From assembly GCF_015667585.1 (NCBI RefSeq), contig NZ_JADPEG010000020.1, positions 1 to 64,000 of the forward strand: 64,000 nucleotides of DNA, read 5' to 3'. Origin of the DNA: Clostridium sp. D33t1_170424_F3. Lineage in GTDB: Bacteria > Bacillota > Clostridia > Oscillospirales > Acutalibacteraceae. How positions within the stretch are numbered: the stretch's first letter is position 1; every line of letters starts with the position of its first letter. Made by a program: the position numbers and the translations under genes. The notes under the pieces are model-generated. The model ran no database searches. It worked only from the letters and a program-made list of their open reading frames with translations, and was not told the DNA's origin. Positions 1-8,543 of this stretch are shown here, in pieces.

Positions 1-3000
1 AGGCTGTCTCCTACCTTGACGTCTACTTCAAAGCTCGTCTGCAGCAGGCCGCCCACGTTGCTCAGCAGTACTGTGTAATGCACATATTTGTCAACCGGCT
101 GATCTGTGACTTCGTCCACGCCTTCACCGACGCCAACTTCACACAAGACCGGATGACCATTGTTGATTGTAGAATCAAAGCCCCATTTTGCCCAGTTGGA
201 ATAACTGGAAGCATTGGTATTCAGCTCCAGGGCAAACGCATGGCTCTTCAGCTCTTCCGCCGTTTTTCCGGTGGACGTATCAGACAGGCTGGGAGAAACA
301 AGTCCGCAGCCAGAAGATGCAGCATTGTTGTAATAGCCGTTGACGATCGCTGTTCCGCCGCCTTCCAGCGTACCGGTCAGGCCGCCGACCCACGTGGAGC
401 CTTCGCCCGCATGGATTGCGCCGGAAGCAAAGCTGTTCTGAAGCCAGCCCTTTTCTCCGCCGCTGCTGCCGCTGATTGTACCGGTCAAACCGCCGATGCG
501 CTTACCGGTTGCCGTAACCGTACCGGTCGCAAAGCTGTTGTTGATCTTCGCCTTCTGCGCATTGCCGACCAGGCCGCCGGTGTGAATATGACTTTCAACG
601 TTTGTATTCGTCGAGGTCACGTCGCCGGTCGCATAGCAGTTGGTAATCTCAGTCTTGCTGTTGCCGCTGTAGCTGCCGACCAGGCCGCCCAGCTTGGCAA
701 TGCCCTGCACCGGGATTTCCGCATAGCAGTTCTTCAGGGTGGTACCAAGCGCAACGCCCGTCAGACCGCCGATTTCGCTGCCGGTGCCAACGACCTTGCT
801 GTCCGCATTGGCCGCCTTGACACCACAGCCGATGAGAGTGGTTTCATTGGCGTAACCGATCAGGCCACCAACATAGGTCTTGCCATTTACGCTGACGACT
901 TCCACCGTCAGGTTCCGGATCATCGTGCCTTCCGTGAAGCCGAAGAGTCCGGCATACATTGCATCGCCGGTATCCACCTTCAAACCGCGGATGGTCTTGT
1001 TGTTACCGTCAATGATACCGCCAAACCGATTGCTGCGTTCTGTGCCGATCGGCGTCCAGGTTTCCGCATAGTCGGAAAGATCAATATCGTTGACAATCTT
1101 AAAGTACTTGGGAGAATAGGTGCTGGACAGATTCCGGATTGCATTCAGTTCTTTCGCCGTGGTAATCATGTACGGATCTTCCTCCGTACCGGAGCCCTTC
1201 GGCATACCGGCCGGCGTCATTGTGATATGTGCGTCTCCGTACTTGGTCGGGTCATCCACAGAGGTCGCCCGGACGATAAAGATATCGTACGGCTCGTTCT
1301 CATCGACTGTCAGCAAACCATTTTCATCAATGGTCGTCTTGCTGTTCTGATGAGCGCCGACAATGCTCCAGGTGACGTTCTGCGTCACATTGGTTCCCTC
1401 TACGGTCGCCAGGAACTGCTCTGTTGTGCCCTTCTCGATTTTCTCGCTTGGATGGGTCACCTTGACGACGGTTACTTCCGGCTGAACTTCGCCGATTGTA
1501 ATTCCCAGCGCTTTCGGGCTGCCGGACGGATACAATACTGCGTCTCCGGAGGCCGGAGCCAGATCCAGTGCGATCGGCGTAATCGTCTGATCGAGCGGAA
1601 CGCTGCGGACAATATCCGGCAGATTATAGGCGCCTGTTACATCAAAGCCCGCCGCTTTGAGTTCGATTTCATTATGCTTGAATCCATTGTACTTGGTGCC
1701 GTCCAACTCAGTCAGATAGGTCGGATAGAAGCTCTTGCCGCTGGGAAGACGGATTTCCAACCGGAGATACGGATCCGGCGTGGGCTTTCCGTCAATGTAA
1801 GGCGGCTGGTACTTCTTCCACTGCACCGTTGCCGTTTTACCCTCTTCCAATCCGAGGGTGAACGCCTTTTCACCGTTGACAACAAAGTCATAATAGGCCT
1901 TGGGAGGCGGCACTCTCTTCAAAGTAAAGGTGATGACCGGCGCACCGGTTACGATCTTACCGTTAATTTTGATCTTGCCATCCAGCGTGTATTCCGCTGT
2001 GGCAGTCTGGACCGCCGGGTTGAGCAGATAGGCATCGGATGGGCTGACCGCCGTGATGGTCTTCGCCGGATCGCCCAAGTACAGGGTTTCCGTCGCCGTG
2101 CTGACCACTTCGTTATTCAGGGTGTACTGAATTGAGACTTCCTTCGTCTGTTCCGGGACATCGACTGTAAAGCTGACAGAGGACGGAATAGCAATGTCGT
2201 TTCCATCCGCGTCTCTGGTCACATTAATTGTTGTATAGGTCTTCCCGCTCAGTTTTGCGCCCTGATCCTTGTACTCGGGAATATCATTCAGCGTCGCGCC
2301 AACATAAAACTCACTGTCATAAAGACCCGCTACTCTCTGAACGGTTCCAAGGGTTTCACCGTTCTGATCCACGTATTGGACACTGAAGGGAACATCCGGC
2401 GACTTGCTGTTCGTCTGAATATCTGTTTCCGCCGGGGTTTCCGCCGTCGGGGAAAGGGTATATTCCGCCGGGTCCGGAATGGCACGGACCTTCTGCAATC
2501 CACCGACCACTTGTTTGTCGCCGCTGACCGGCATCGCAACCACCGGCGCAATTGCCGCTGCATCAAATGTAAGGTCGTTCCGCAGCATGGAACCGTTGAT
2601 CGTCGGCACATAGCCGTTCTGCTCCTGAACCCATTCCCACTTGACAACCGCAGTCTCTCCTACAGGAACAATCAGGTTCATACAATTCTTCAAAAGATAC
2701 GGATGGAAGATATACGCACGGGTTTCACCAGACGGTGTTGTCAGGCCCAGAACCGCATCCTCCAAAGCTTTCTTGGCATCGTCAACCTGCTGCTGGGTCG
2801 CATCGTTGTTTGCCAGCACCAGTCCGGCGGCTTCCAGCGCCGTGACAAACGCCTGCCAGGAAGACTGTGTATACCCGCCCTGCTCTTTGTCCTTATGAAT
2901 GTTATAGAGCTCCTGCAGCGCATCCTTATTCACAGAAGGCGGCGTCGGCTCATCTGTGGCATACACATTGATTTCCTGCGCGCTGCCAAAGCTGTTGGCC

Positions 3001-5399
3001 GGATCTCCGTAGGTCGTCAGGCTTCTCAGACGAATCTTGTTTGCCTGCACCGGTGTTTCAGGCACAATCGTCTTGAGTACCGCGTCGTTCGCCCAAGTGC
3101 CATTTGCCACCTGCGTCCACGCACTGTCGGGCGTATCCGCAACCGAGGTCGCATCGTTGTTCACTTCCAGGACATACTGGCCAAAACGTCCGTTGGGGCT
3201 GCCGCCGGAAGTTCTGGGCTGGTACTCCACTTTTGCCACATAGTAAGATTCGGACAAATCATTGCTCAGGCCCCACGCAATCCAGTGATTGGGCTGAATA
3301 TTCAGTGTCCAGTGGGAATGCCACCAGGTATCCTGTTTACCGTCAAAGGCCCATCTCGCAGGGCCGTCTCCGGAGGAACTGCTGGTGGTGTGCTCGCTGT
3401 CCGCTACAACTGTCGCGGCCATCGGCGCCTGATCCAGTTTGGTATACGAAATGGCAACCAGCGCGTCGATCGCAGCCTGCAGCGCATCATACGCCGCCAG
3501 ATACTCCGCCGCCGTTGCAAAGCCGTTCTCCTGAACGGTACGGGCCGCATCCAGCTCATCCTGCAGCGCCGCGAGGGACTCAGCCGTATAATCGCCGCTC
3601 AGCAATGCTTCCGCCTGGTCACAGAGCTGGCCCAAAATGGCCTGTTCGTACGTTGCATCGTCGTCCGCCAGATAAGAAATAACCGGGCGCACATTTTTCA
3701 CATCGTTGTCCACATTGCCAAACTGTGCGATGCGGATATAATCCCCTGCCGCAACTTCCGCAACCGTCAGATCGGCCGTTGCCGTGGTGGTCGGAGAATC
3801 ATTCTTAACTGTATAGGTGCGCAGGATTTCTTCCACCGCGCTCTGGGTTCCCTTGGAAATCTGCACCGGCGCCTCATTGGGTTTGGTCGCCGTGATTTCG
3901 GTCTCAAAGGAAATACGGATGCGGCCGGCCTGCGGCGCTTTCCATGCATACGCTACGCCGTCATAGCTGGAGTTGGCGCCAAACAGGGATACCATGATAT
4001 CCTGTCCGATTTTGCCCCAATCCGAACTGCTGCCAAAAGTCGTCTCCGCCCAGGCCGACTCGGACGTATTCCAGTTGGTAAAATCTGTCCAGCTCTTGTC
4101 CGCCTTGACCCTCTTCTGATAGAACCAGACCGGGCCGTCGTTATTGCCGTCCGTCTTCCACTCGCTGTAATGCGAATAGGATTCCAGCTCCGGACCGGGC
4201 TCTGCCGATTCAAAGTTTTCTCCCACGCCGAAAAGCGCCGGGAAGCCATTTTCATTGTACGTCCAATCGATCCAGCTTACGTCCACGGACGCATCGTTCA
4301 ATTCCTCTACAAAGGCCTCGCTCTGCATCTCCTCTATGGACTTCGGGGTCAGATCTACGGGCTCCTCACATTTTTGCACTTGATTGAATCCGTTTTCAAT
4401 TGCGTCATTATAATAGTTGACGCCCGCGCCGGTGCCTTCTCCAAAGAGATATGCAACCGCGCCCGCGCCGCCTTCCTGCACGGCGCCTGCAAAATAGCAG
4501 TTTTCCACCGTACCGGCATGCTTATAGCCCGTAGAGCCGACATTGTCGCTCTTCATGGAACCGACCAGGCCGCCGACAAACTGAGAACTGCTGCCATTTG
4601 TGCTGATGTTGCCTGTCGCAAAGCAGTTGAACATGCTCGCGCCGTTCAGCGCGCCGACCAGGCCGCCCGCGCTGCTGCTTCCGCTGCGCACATTGCCCGT
4701 GGTGAAGCAATTCTTGATTGCATCCTCCGTGCCGTATTCCATGTTGGTTTTTTCGCCGTTATAAGCGCCTACCAGACCGCCGACCGGGCTGCAGCTGACA
4801 TCGCCCAGCACATCGATAGATGTGAAGCAGCCGTCGATCACCGTGCGGTGCGCTTCTCCGACCAAGCCGCCAAGGTTGGTATTTGTAGCGGAAATGTAGC
4901 TGTCTTCATCCATTCCCACCACGCCGCAGTTCAAAATAGCGCCGCCGACCGCATAGCCGGCGATGCCGCCCACCAGGTTATGACCGCTGATGAAGTCTAC
5001 CTCCACCAACAGATTGCTGACGGACGCATCTCTCATGTAGCCGAACAGGCCCAGCCTGTCCGCATAGCGGTCGTCCTGTGTCAACCCGCTGATGGTGTAA
5101 TTGGCTCCGTCAAAGGTGCCTTTAAATTCGGCGTCCATTTTGCCGATGGGCTCCCAGTTACCTTCCGGCAGAGTCAGACTTTTGCCCAAACGGTAAGACG
5201 CCTCCAGATCATTGCGGATCGCACGCAGCTGCGCGACCGTTGTGATCTCATACGGGTCTTCCACCGTTCCGGCTCCGCCCGCAAAGGCGGATGCTCCCGT
5301 GTCTTTTGCCGCGAACGCCATGGTGCCTGTAAAGGTACTCAAGAGCAATGTCAACGACAGAAACAACGACAGAAGCTTTGTTGAACGTTTTTGTCTCAT
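1..5399 (-). CDS. Giant secreted GLUG-repeat surface protein, C-terminus outside window
   Basis: The minus strand is open without a stop from an ATG at 5399 (ribosome site GGAGG just upstream) to the window edge, about 1,799 codons. A signal peptide of about 30 residues begins MRQKRSTKLLSLFLSL. A GLUG-repeat block (VGGLVGA-type motifs) covers about residues 45-300 and a second one about 1400-1725; each opens with a similar GxxEDPYxITT segment. Between them are a FIVAR-like helical segment (about 565-640), a discoidin/F5-8C-like domain with WAFDGKQDTWW (about 650-810), another FIVAR-like segment (about 820-886), MucBP-like beta domains and a Big_2-like domain (about 1300-1380). The architecture suggests an extracellular adhesin or glycan-binding protein. 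Sortase or SLH anchoring cannot be judged because the C-terminus is missing. Long plus-strand frames over this gene are antisense artefacts. Confidence 0.9.
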   Translation of the reverse strand, partial: MRQKRSTKLLSLFLSLTLLLSTFTGTMAFAAKDTGASAFAGGAGTVEDPYEITTVAQLRAIRNDLEASYRLGKSLTLPEGNWEPIGKMDAEFKGTFDGANYTISGLTQDDRYADRLGLFGYMRDASVSNLLVEVDFISGHNLVGGIAGYAVGGAILNCGVVGMDEDSYISATNTNLGGLVGEAHRTVIDGCFTSIDVLGDVSCSPVGGLVGAYNGEKTNMEYGTEDAIKNCFTTGNVRSGSSSAGGLVGALNGASMFNCFATGNISTNGSSSQFVGGLVGSMKSDNVGSTGYKHAGTVENCYFAGAVQEGGAGAVAYLFGEGTGAGVNYYNDAIENGFNQVQKCEEPVDLTPKSIEEMQSEAFVEELNDASVDVSWIDWTYNENGFPALFGVGENFESAEPGPELESYSHYSEWKTDGNNDGPVWFYQKRVKADKSWTDFTNWNTSESAWAETTFGSSSDWGKIGQDIMVSLFGANSSYDGVAYAWKAPQAGRIRISFETEITATKPNEAPVQISKGTQSAVEEILRTYTVKNDSPTTTATADLTVAEVAAGDYIRIAQFGNVDNDVKNVRPVISYLADDDATYEQAILGQLCDQAEALLSGDYTAESLAALQDELDAARTVQENGFATAAEYLAAYDALQAAIDALVAISYTKLDQAPMAATVVADSEHTTSSSSGDGPARWAFDGKQDTWWHSHWTLNIQPNHWIAWGLSNDLSESYYVAKVEYQPRTSGGSPNGRFGQYVLEVNNDATSVADTPDSAWTQVANGTWANDAVLKTIVPETPVQANKIRLRSLTTYGDPANSFGSAQEINVYATDEPTPPSVNKDALQELYNIHKDKEQGGYTQSSWQAFVTALEAAGLVLANNDATQQQVDDAKKALEDAVLGLTTPSGETRAYIFHPYLLKNCMNLIVPVGETAVVKWEWVQEQNGYVPTINGSMLRNDLTFDAAAIAPVVAMPVSGDKQVVGGLQKVRAIPDPAEYTLSPTAETPAETDIQTNSKSPDVPFSVQYVDQNGETLGTVQRVAGLYDSEFYVGATLNDIPEYKDQGAKLSGKTYTTINVTRDADGNDIAIPSSVSFTVDVPEQTKEVSIQYTLNNEVVSTATETLYLGDPAKTITAVSPSDAYLLNPAVQTATAEYTLDGKIKINGKIVTGAPVITFTLKRVPPPKAYYDFVVNGEKAFTLGLEEGKTATVQWKKYQPPYIDGKPTPDPYLRLEIRLPSGKSFYPTYLTELDGTKYNGFKHNEIELKAAGFDVTGAYNLPDIVRSVPLDQTITPIALDLAPASGDAVLYPSGSPKALGITIGEVQPEVTVVKVTHPSEKIEKGTTEQFLATVEGTNVTQNVTWSIVGAHQNSKTTIDENGLLTVDENEPYDIFIVRATSVDDPTKYGDAHITMTPAGMPKGSGTEEDPYMITTAKELNAIRNLSSTYSPKYFKIVNDIDLSDYAETWTPIGTERSNRFGGIIDGNNKTIRGLKVDTGDAMYAGLFGFTEGTMIRNLTVEVVSVNGKTYVGGLIGYANETTLIGCGVKAANADSKVVGTGSEIGGLTGVALGTTLKNCYAEIPVQGIAKLGGLVGSYSGNSKTEITNCYATGDVTSTNTNVESHIHTGGLVGNAQKAKINNSFATGTVTATGKRIGGLTGTISGSSGGEKGWLQNSFASGAIHAGEGSTWVGGLTGTLEGGGTAIVNGYYNNAASSGCGLVSPSLSDTSTGKTAEELKSHAFALELNTNASSYSNWAKWGFDSTINNGHPVLCEVGVGEGVDEVTDQPVDKYVHYTVLLSNVGGLLQTSFEVDVKVGDS

Positions 5400-5627
5400 T
5401 TCTTTCCTTTACCTCCTTCTTCGTATTTCCAAGATATCCTTCCGGCAGACATCTGTGTCCGCCAATTTTCCCTTCCCGCGCCATCCCTCCTTCTTAACGA
5501 CTGCATTGTACATTAAAATCTATTCAAATTGAACGCTTATTTACAAACCCACGGTCCAGTATTTGTCAATTTACAATGGTTTTCCATTCAATTTACAGAT
5601 AAGTTTTGTAGTATTTATATCCTTTGT

Positions 5628-5657
5628 ATTATAACATTATATGGAAATTTTTATCAA
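5628..5657 (-). promoter_or_regulatory. Probable promoter of the surface-protein gene
   Basis: On the minus strand TTGATA (5657-5652) and TATAAT (5633-5628) are separated by 18 bases. This would start transcription near 5620 and leave a 5' leader of about 220 nt before the ATG at 5399. The match is visual only. Confidence 0.5.
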
Positions 5658-5890
5658 GCATTGTCCATGGGGTGCGGACGAAAATGACAATTAATTCCTC
5701 AATCATGCACCATAGTTCCGCTACTGAATGAAATCATTTACCAGCCTTATCCTTACATGGCGTAATATTTAAAACACACCAAAACTGTTTCCATTTTTCT
5801 GGAAAAAGTCAAAATACATCAATATGGATAAAACGATCATTTCAGCATACGACTTTCGGCACCCTCCCGCTTTTCAGAACAGATAAATTA

Positions 5891-5919
5891 TTGTAGAGAG
5901 GCGCAATCCATGTTATGAT
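5891..5919 (+). promoter_or_regulatory. Promoter of the Bce-type two-component operon
   Basis: TTGTAG (5891-5896) and TATGAT (5914-5919) are 17 bases apart, and a TGn just before the -10 makes it an extended -10. It sits about 45 bases before the ATG of the response regulator. Confidence 0.6.
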
Positions 5920-5964
5920 GAAACCTGCTGTAAAACATTATAGAATTGAGGATGTGCACCGCTT

Positions 5965-6639
5965 ATGTATAAAATTATGATTGTGGAAGACGATCTCACC
6001 ATTGCCGGCGTTCTGTCCCGCCATTTGGAAAAGTGGAGTTACCGGGTACAAACCGTCACGGACTTTGGAACGGTTTTAAAGCAATTTCAGGACAACCAGC
6101 CGCACCTGGTTCTTCTGGACATCTCCCTGCCGTTCTTCAACGGATACCATTGGTGCACGGAAATACGCAAAATCAGCCAGGCGCCCATTATTTTTATTTC
6201 TTCTTCAAAGGACAACATGAGCCTTGTAATGGCAATCAACCTGGGCGCGGACGATTTTATCGCCAAGCCGTTTGATCTGGATATTGTGACCGCAAAGGTC
6301 CAGGCCGTCCTGCGGCGCGCTTATTCCTTCGGAGCGGATTTCAATATTGTGGAACATAACGGCATGGTGTTTAATCTGGGGGACGCGACGATTTCCTACC
6401 AGGGACAGCAGGTGGAACTCACCAAAAACGAGTTTAAAATCATGCAGGTATTGCTGGAAAACCGGGGCAACACCGTACCGCGCGAGCACCTGATGCAAAA
6501 GCTCTGGGAAACGGAAAGTTTCATCGACGACAACACCCTGACGGTCAACATGACGCGCCTGCGCAAAAAGCTGGAGGGCATTGGGCTGGCGCATCTGATC
6601 CTCACCAAAAAAGGCATGGGTTATCTGGTGGAGGCATAG
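5965..6639 (+). CDS. OmpR-family response regulator of a Bce-type module
   Basis: A 224-residue protein with an N-terminal receiver (MIVEDDLTIAGVLSRHLE, phospho-acceptor Asp in LVLLDISLP near residue 52, conserved Lys in FIAKPF) and a C-terminal winged helix (about 130-222, LTKNEFKIMQVLLENRG). It is followed after three bases by the kinase and then by an ABC transporter, the arrangement of BceRS-AB peptide-antibiotic detoxification modules. It probably activates the downstream ABC genes through the inverted repeat at 7652-7667. Family assignment is firm; the inducing compound is unknown. Confidence 0.93.
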   Translation: MYKIMIVEDDLTIAGVLSRHLEKWSYRVQTVTDFGTVLKQFQDNQPHLVLLDISLPFFNGYHWCTEIRKISQAPIIFISSSKDNMSLVMAINLGADDFIAKPFDLDIVTAKVQAVLRRAYSFGADFNIVEHNGMVFNLGDATISYQGQQVELTKNEFKIMQVLLENRGNTVPREHLMQKLWETESFIDDNTLTVNMTRLRKKLEGIGLAHLILTKKGMGYLVEA

Positions 6640-6642
6640 AAC

Positions 6643-7650
6643 ATGGGAAGAGAATTTTTAACCGACATTCTGGGATATATCCAGAGGCATTGGAAAACGC
6701 TTTTCCTGTTTCTCCTGTTTATCACGGTCCTTTTCGTCGTGTATGGCCTGTACGGGCTGCCTTGGGGGCCGGCCTTCTACACGGCGCTTTTATTCACTGC
6801 AGTCCTGATCCTGTTCAGCTTCTGGGATTTCCGGCATTACCGGCAGAGGCAGCAGCACCTGTATTTTCTACGCAAGCAGGCGCCCACTCACCTGGGTGCG
6901 CTCCCCATTGCGGCGGACCGGCAGGAACGCGCTTATCAGGAGCTTTTGCACCTGCTGGAAAAGCGCTGCCAGGACGCGGAAGAACGCTCGCGCCAGTCGG
7001 CTGAAACCGCCAAAGAGTATTATACGCTCTGGTCCCATCAGATTAAAACGCCCCTTGCCGCCATGCGGCTGCTTCTGCGCGAGGAAATGCCGGACCGCAG
7101 CGCGCTGGAACAGGAGCTTTTCAAAACCGAACAATATGTGGAAATGGTATTGCAATATCAGCGTTTGGGAAAAGGCCCGATGGACTTACTGTTTCAGGAA
7201 TACTCGCTGGATTTTTTAATCCGGCAGGCCATCAAAAAAACTGCCACGCTCTTTATCCACAAAAAGATTGCTCTACATTTTGCAACCGTTTCCTGCCGGG
7301 TAATCACTGACGAAAAGTGGCTGGTTTTTATCCTGGAACAGCTGCTGACCAACGCCGTCAAATATACGCCGAAGGGTTCTGTCTCCATCTATTTACAGCC
7401 GGATGCGCCCGCAACGCTTGTCATTGAAGACACCGGTATCGGCATCCGCCCGGAGGACCTGCCCCGGGTTTTTGAATGGGGCTATACCGGCTATAACGGA
7501 CGATTGGACAAGCGTTCTACCGGCGTTGGGCTGAGCCTCTGCCGCCAGGCACTGGCCATGCTGGGGCATTCCATTCAGATCACCTCTGAGGTGGGAAAAG
7601 GGACGCGGGTATTCCTGGACCTCTCCCGCGAAACGCTGGAGGTCGAGTAA
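6643..7650 (+). CDS. Intramembrane-sensing histidine kinase, BceS-like
   Basis: A 335-residue kinase with two adjacent membrane helices (about residues 17-65) joined by only a few outside residues, so there is no real extracellular sensor. This is typical of kinases that sense through a partner ABC permease. The phospho-acceptor His lies in LWSHQIKTPLAAMR (about 133), followed by an ATPase domain with N-box LLTNAVKYTPKG and G-boxes EDTGIGI and STGVGLSL. It is expected to sit in the membrane with the permease at 8536-10515 and to phosphorylate the regulator upstream. Confidence 0.92.
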   Translation: MGREFLTDILGYIQRHWKTLFLFLLFITVLFVVYGLYGLPWGPAFYTALLFTAVLILFSFWDFRHYRQRQQHLYFLRKQAPTHLGALPIAADRQERAYQELLHLLEKRCQDAEERSRQSAETAKEYYTLWSHQIKTPLAAMRLLLREEMPDRSALEQELFKTEQYVEMVLQYQRLGKGPMDLLFQEYSLDFLIRQAIKKTATLFIHKKIALHFATVSCRVITDEKWLVFILEQLLTNAVKYTPKGSVSIYLQPDAPATLVIEDTGIGIRPEDLPRVFEWGYTGYNGRLDKRSTGVGLSLCRQALAMLGHSIQITSEVGKGTRVFLDLSRETLEVE

Positions 7651-7651
7651 C

Positions 7652-7667
7652 CTTACAGCAATGTAAG
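7652..7667. promoter_or_regulatory. Candidate regulator operator before the Bce-type ABC genes
   Basis: A perfect inverted repeat CTTACA-GCAA-TGTAAG sits directly after the kinase gene. About 50 bases downstream is a -10-like TATACT (7720-7725) with no good -35, as expected for an activated promoter. It is plausibly the binding site of the response regulator at 5965-6639. This is inference from position and symmetry. Confidence 0.5.
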
Positions 7668-7775
7668 AAACCAGCCGAAAACGTAAGCCAATCCGATGGA
7701 TGAACGGTCCGACCTTTTTTATACTATAGGAGAAGTTCCCAACAACATCGATCGTTCTAAAAGGAGGCGCTTATC

Positions 7776-8543
7776 ATGACCCTTTTACAGGTCAATCATT
7801 TAAAGAAAATTTATGCCAGCCGCATGGGCGGCAGCCTGGTGCAGGCTTTGACAGACGTCAATTTTTCCGTGGAGGAAGGCGAATTCGTCGCAATCATGGG
7901 CGAATCGGGTTCCGGAAAAACCACCCTGCTGAATATTCTGGCGGCGCTCGACAAGCCGACCGGCGGTGAAGTGCTGCTCAACGGCAACAACATCGCGGCC
8001 ATTCCAGAAGGGCAGATGGCGGCGTTCCGGCGCAGCCACATGGGTTTTGTCTTTCAGGATTTCAATCTCCTCGATACCTTTTCCCTGAAAGACAATATTT
8101 TCCTTCCTCTGGTCCTGGCCCGCAAGGAATACCGGGAGATGGAAAAACGCATCGAGCCCATCGCACAGAGGCTCGGCATCAGTGAGCTGCTGAACAAATA
8201 CCCCTACGAGATTTCCGGCGGACAGAAGCAGCGCGCGGCCGTTGCCCGCGCTTTAATCACACAGCCCAATATCGTCTTTGCCGACGAGCCGACCGGCGCG
8301 CTGGACTCCAAAGCGACGGAAAGCCTTCTGCGGGTTTTTGAAGAGATCAACCGGGAGGGCCAGACCATCCTGATGGTCACCCACAGCACGCGCGCCGCAA
8401 GCCACGCGGGACGCGTCCTGTTTATCAAAGACGGCCTGGTCTACCACCAGATCTACCGCGGCGGCCAGAGCAACGGCGAGCTGTACCAGAAAATTTCCGA
8501 TACGCTGACGGTGCTTGCAACAGGGGGCGAACTGCATGAGTAA
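7776..8543 (+). CDS. ABC transporter ATPase, BceA-like
   Basis: A 255-residue ATPase of the MacB/LolD/BceA type with Walker A GESGSGKTT (about residue 44), Q-loop FQDFNLLDTF, signature SGGQKQR, Walker B VFADEPTGALDS and H-loop VTHS. It starts at an ATG preceded by GGAGG and overlaps the permease by eight bases (ATGAGTAA). It supplies energy for removal of membrane-active peptides and for signalling to the kinase. The exact substrate cannot be told from sequence. Confidence 0.93.
   Translation: MTLLQVNHLKKIYASRMGGSLVQALTDVNFSVEEGEFVAIMGESGSGKTTLLNILAALDKPTGGEVLLNGNNIAAIPEGQMAAFRRSHMGFVFQDFNLLDTFSLKDNIFLPLVLARKEYREMEKRIEPIAQRLGISELLNKYPYEISGGQKQRAAVARALITQPNIVFADEPTGALDSKATESLLRVFEEINREGQTILMVTHSTRAASHAGRVLFIKDGLVYHQIYRGGQSNGELYQKISDTLTVLATGGELHE

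Larger units (their letters stand above)
5400..5964. other. AT-rich divergent intergenic region
   Basis: This 565-bp gap lies between the divergently transcribed surface-protein gene and the Bce-type regulator. It holds the two promoters listed separately and is clearly more AT-rich than the flanking genes. I see no convincing gene or RNA structure in it. Confidence 0.6.

Noticed and set aside
78-2135. Long plus-strand open frame of 685 codons
   Set aside because: It is antisense to the GLUG surface protein; composition is Arg/Cys/Ala-rich with no domain and no ribosome site.
2376-5384. Plus-strand open frame of 1,002 codons
   Set aside because: Same reason: the minus strand gives a signal peptide and recognisable repeats in one continuous frame.
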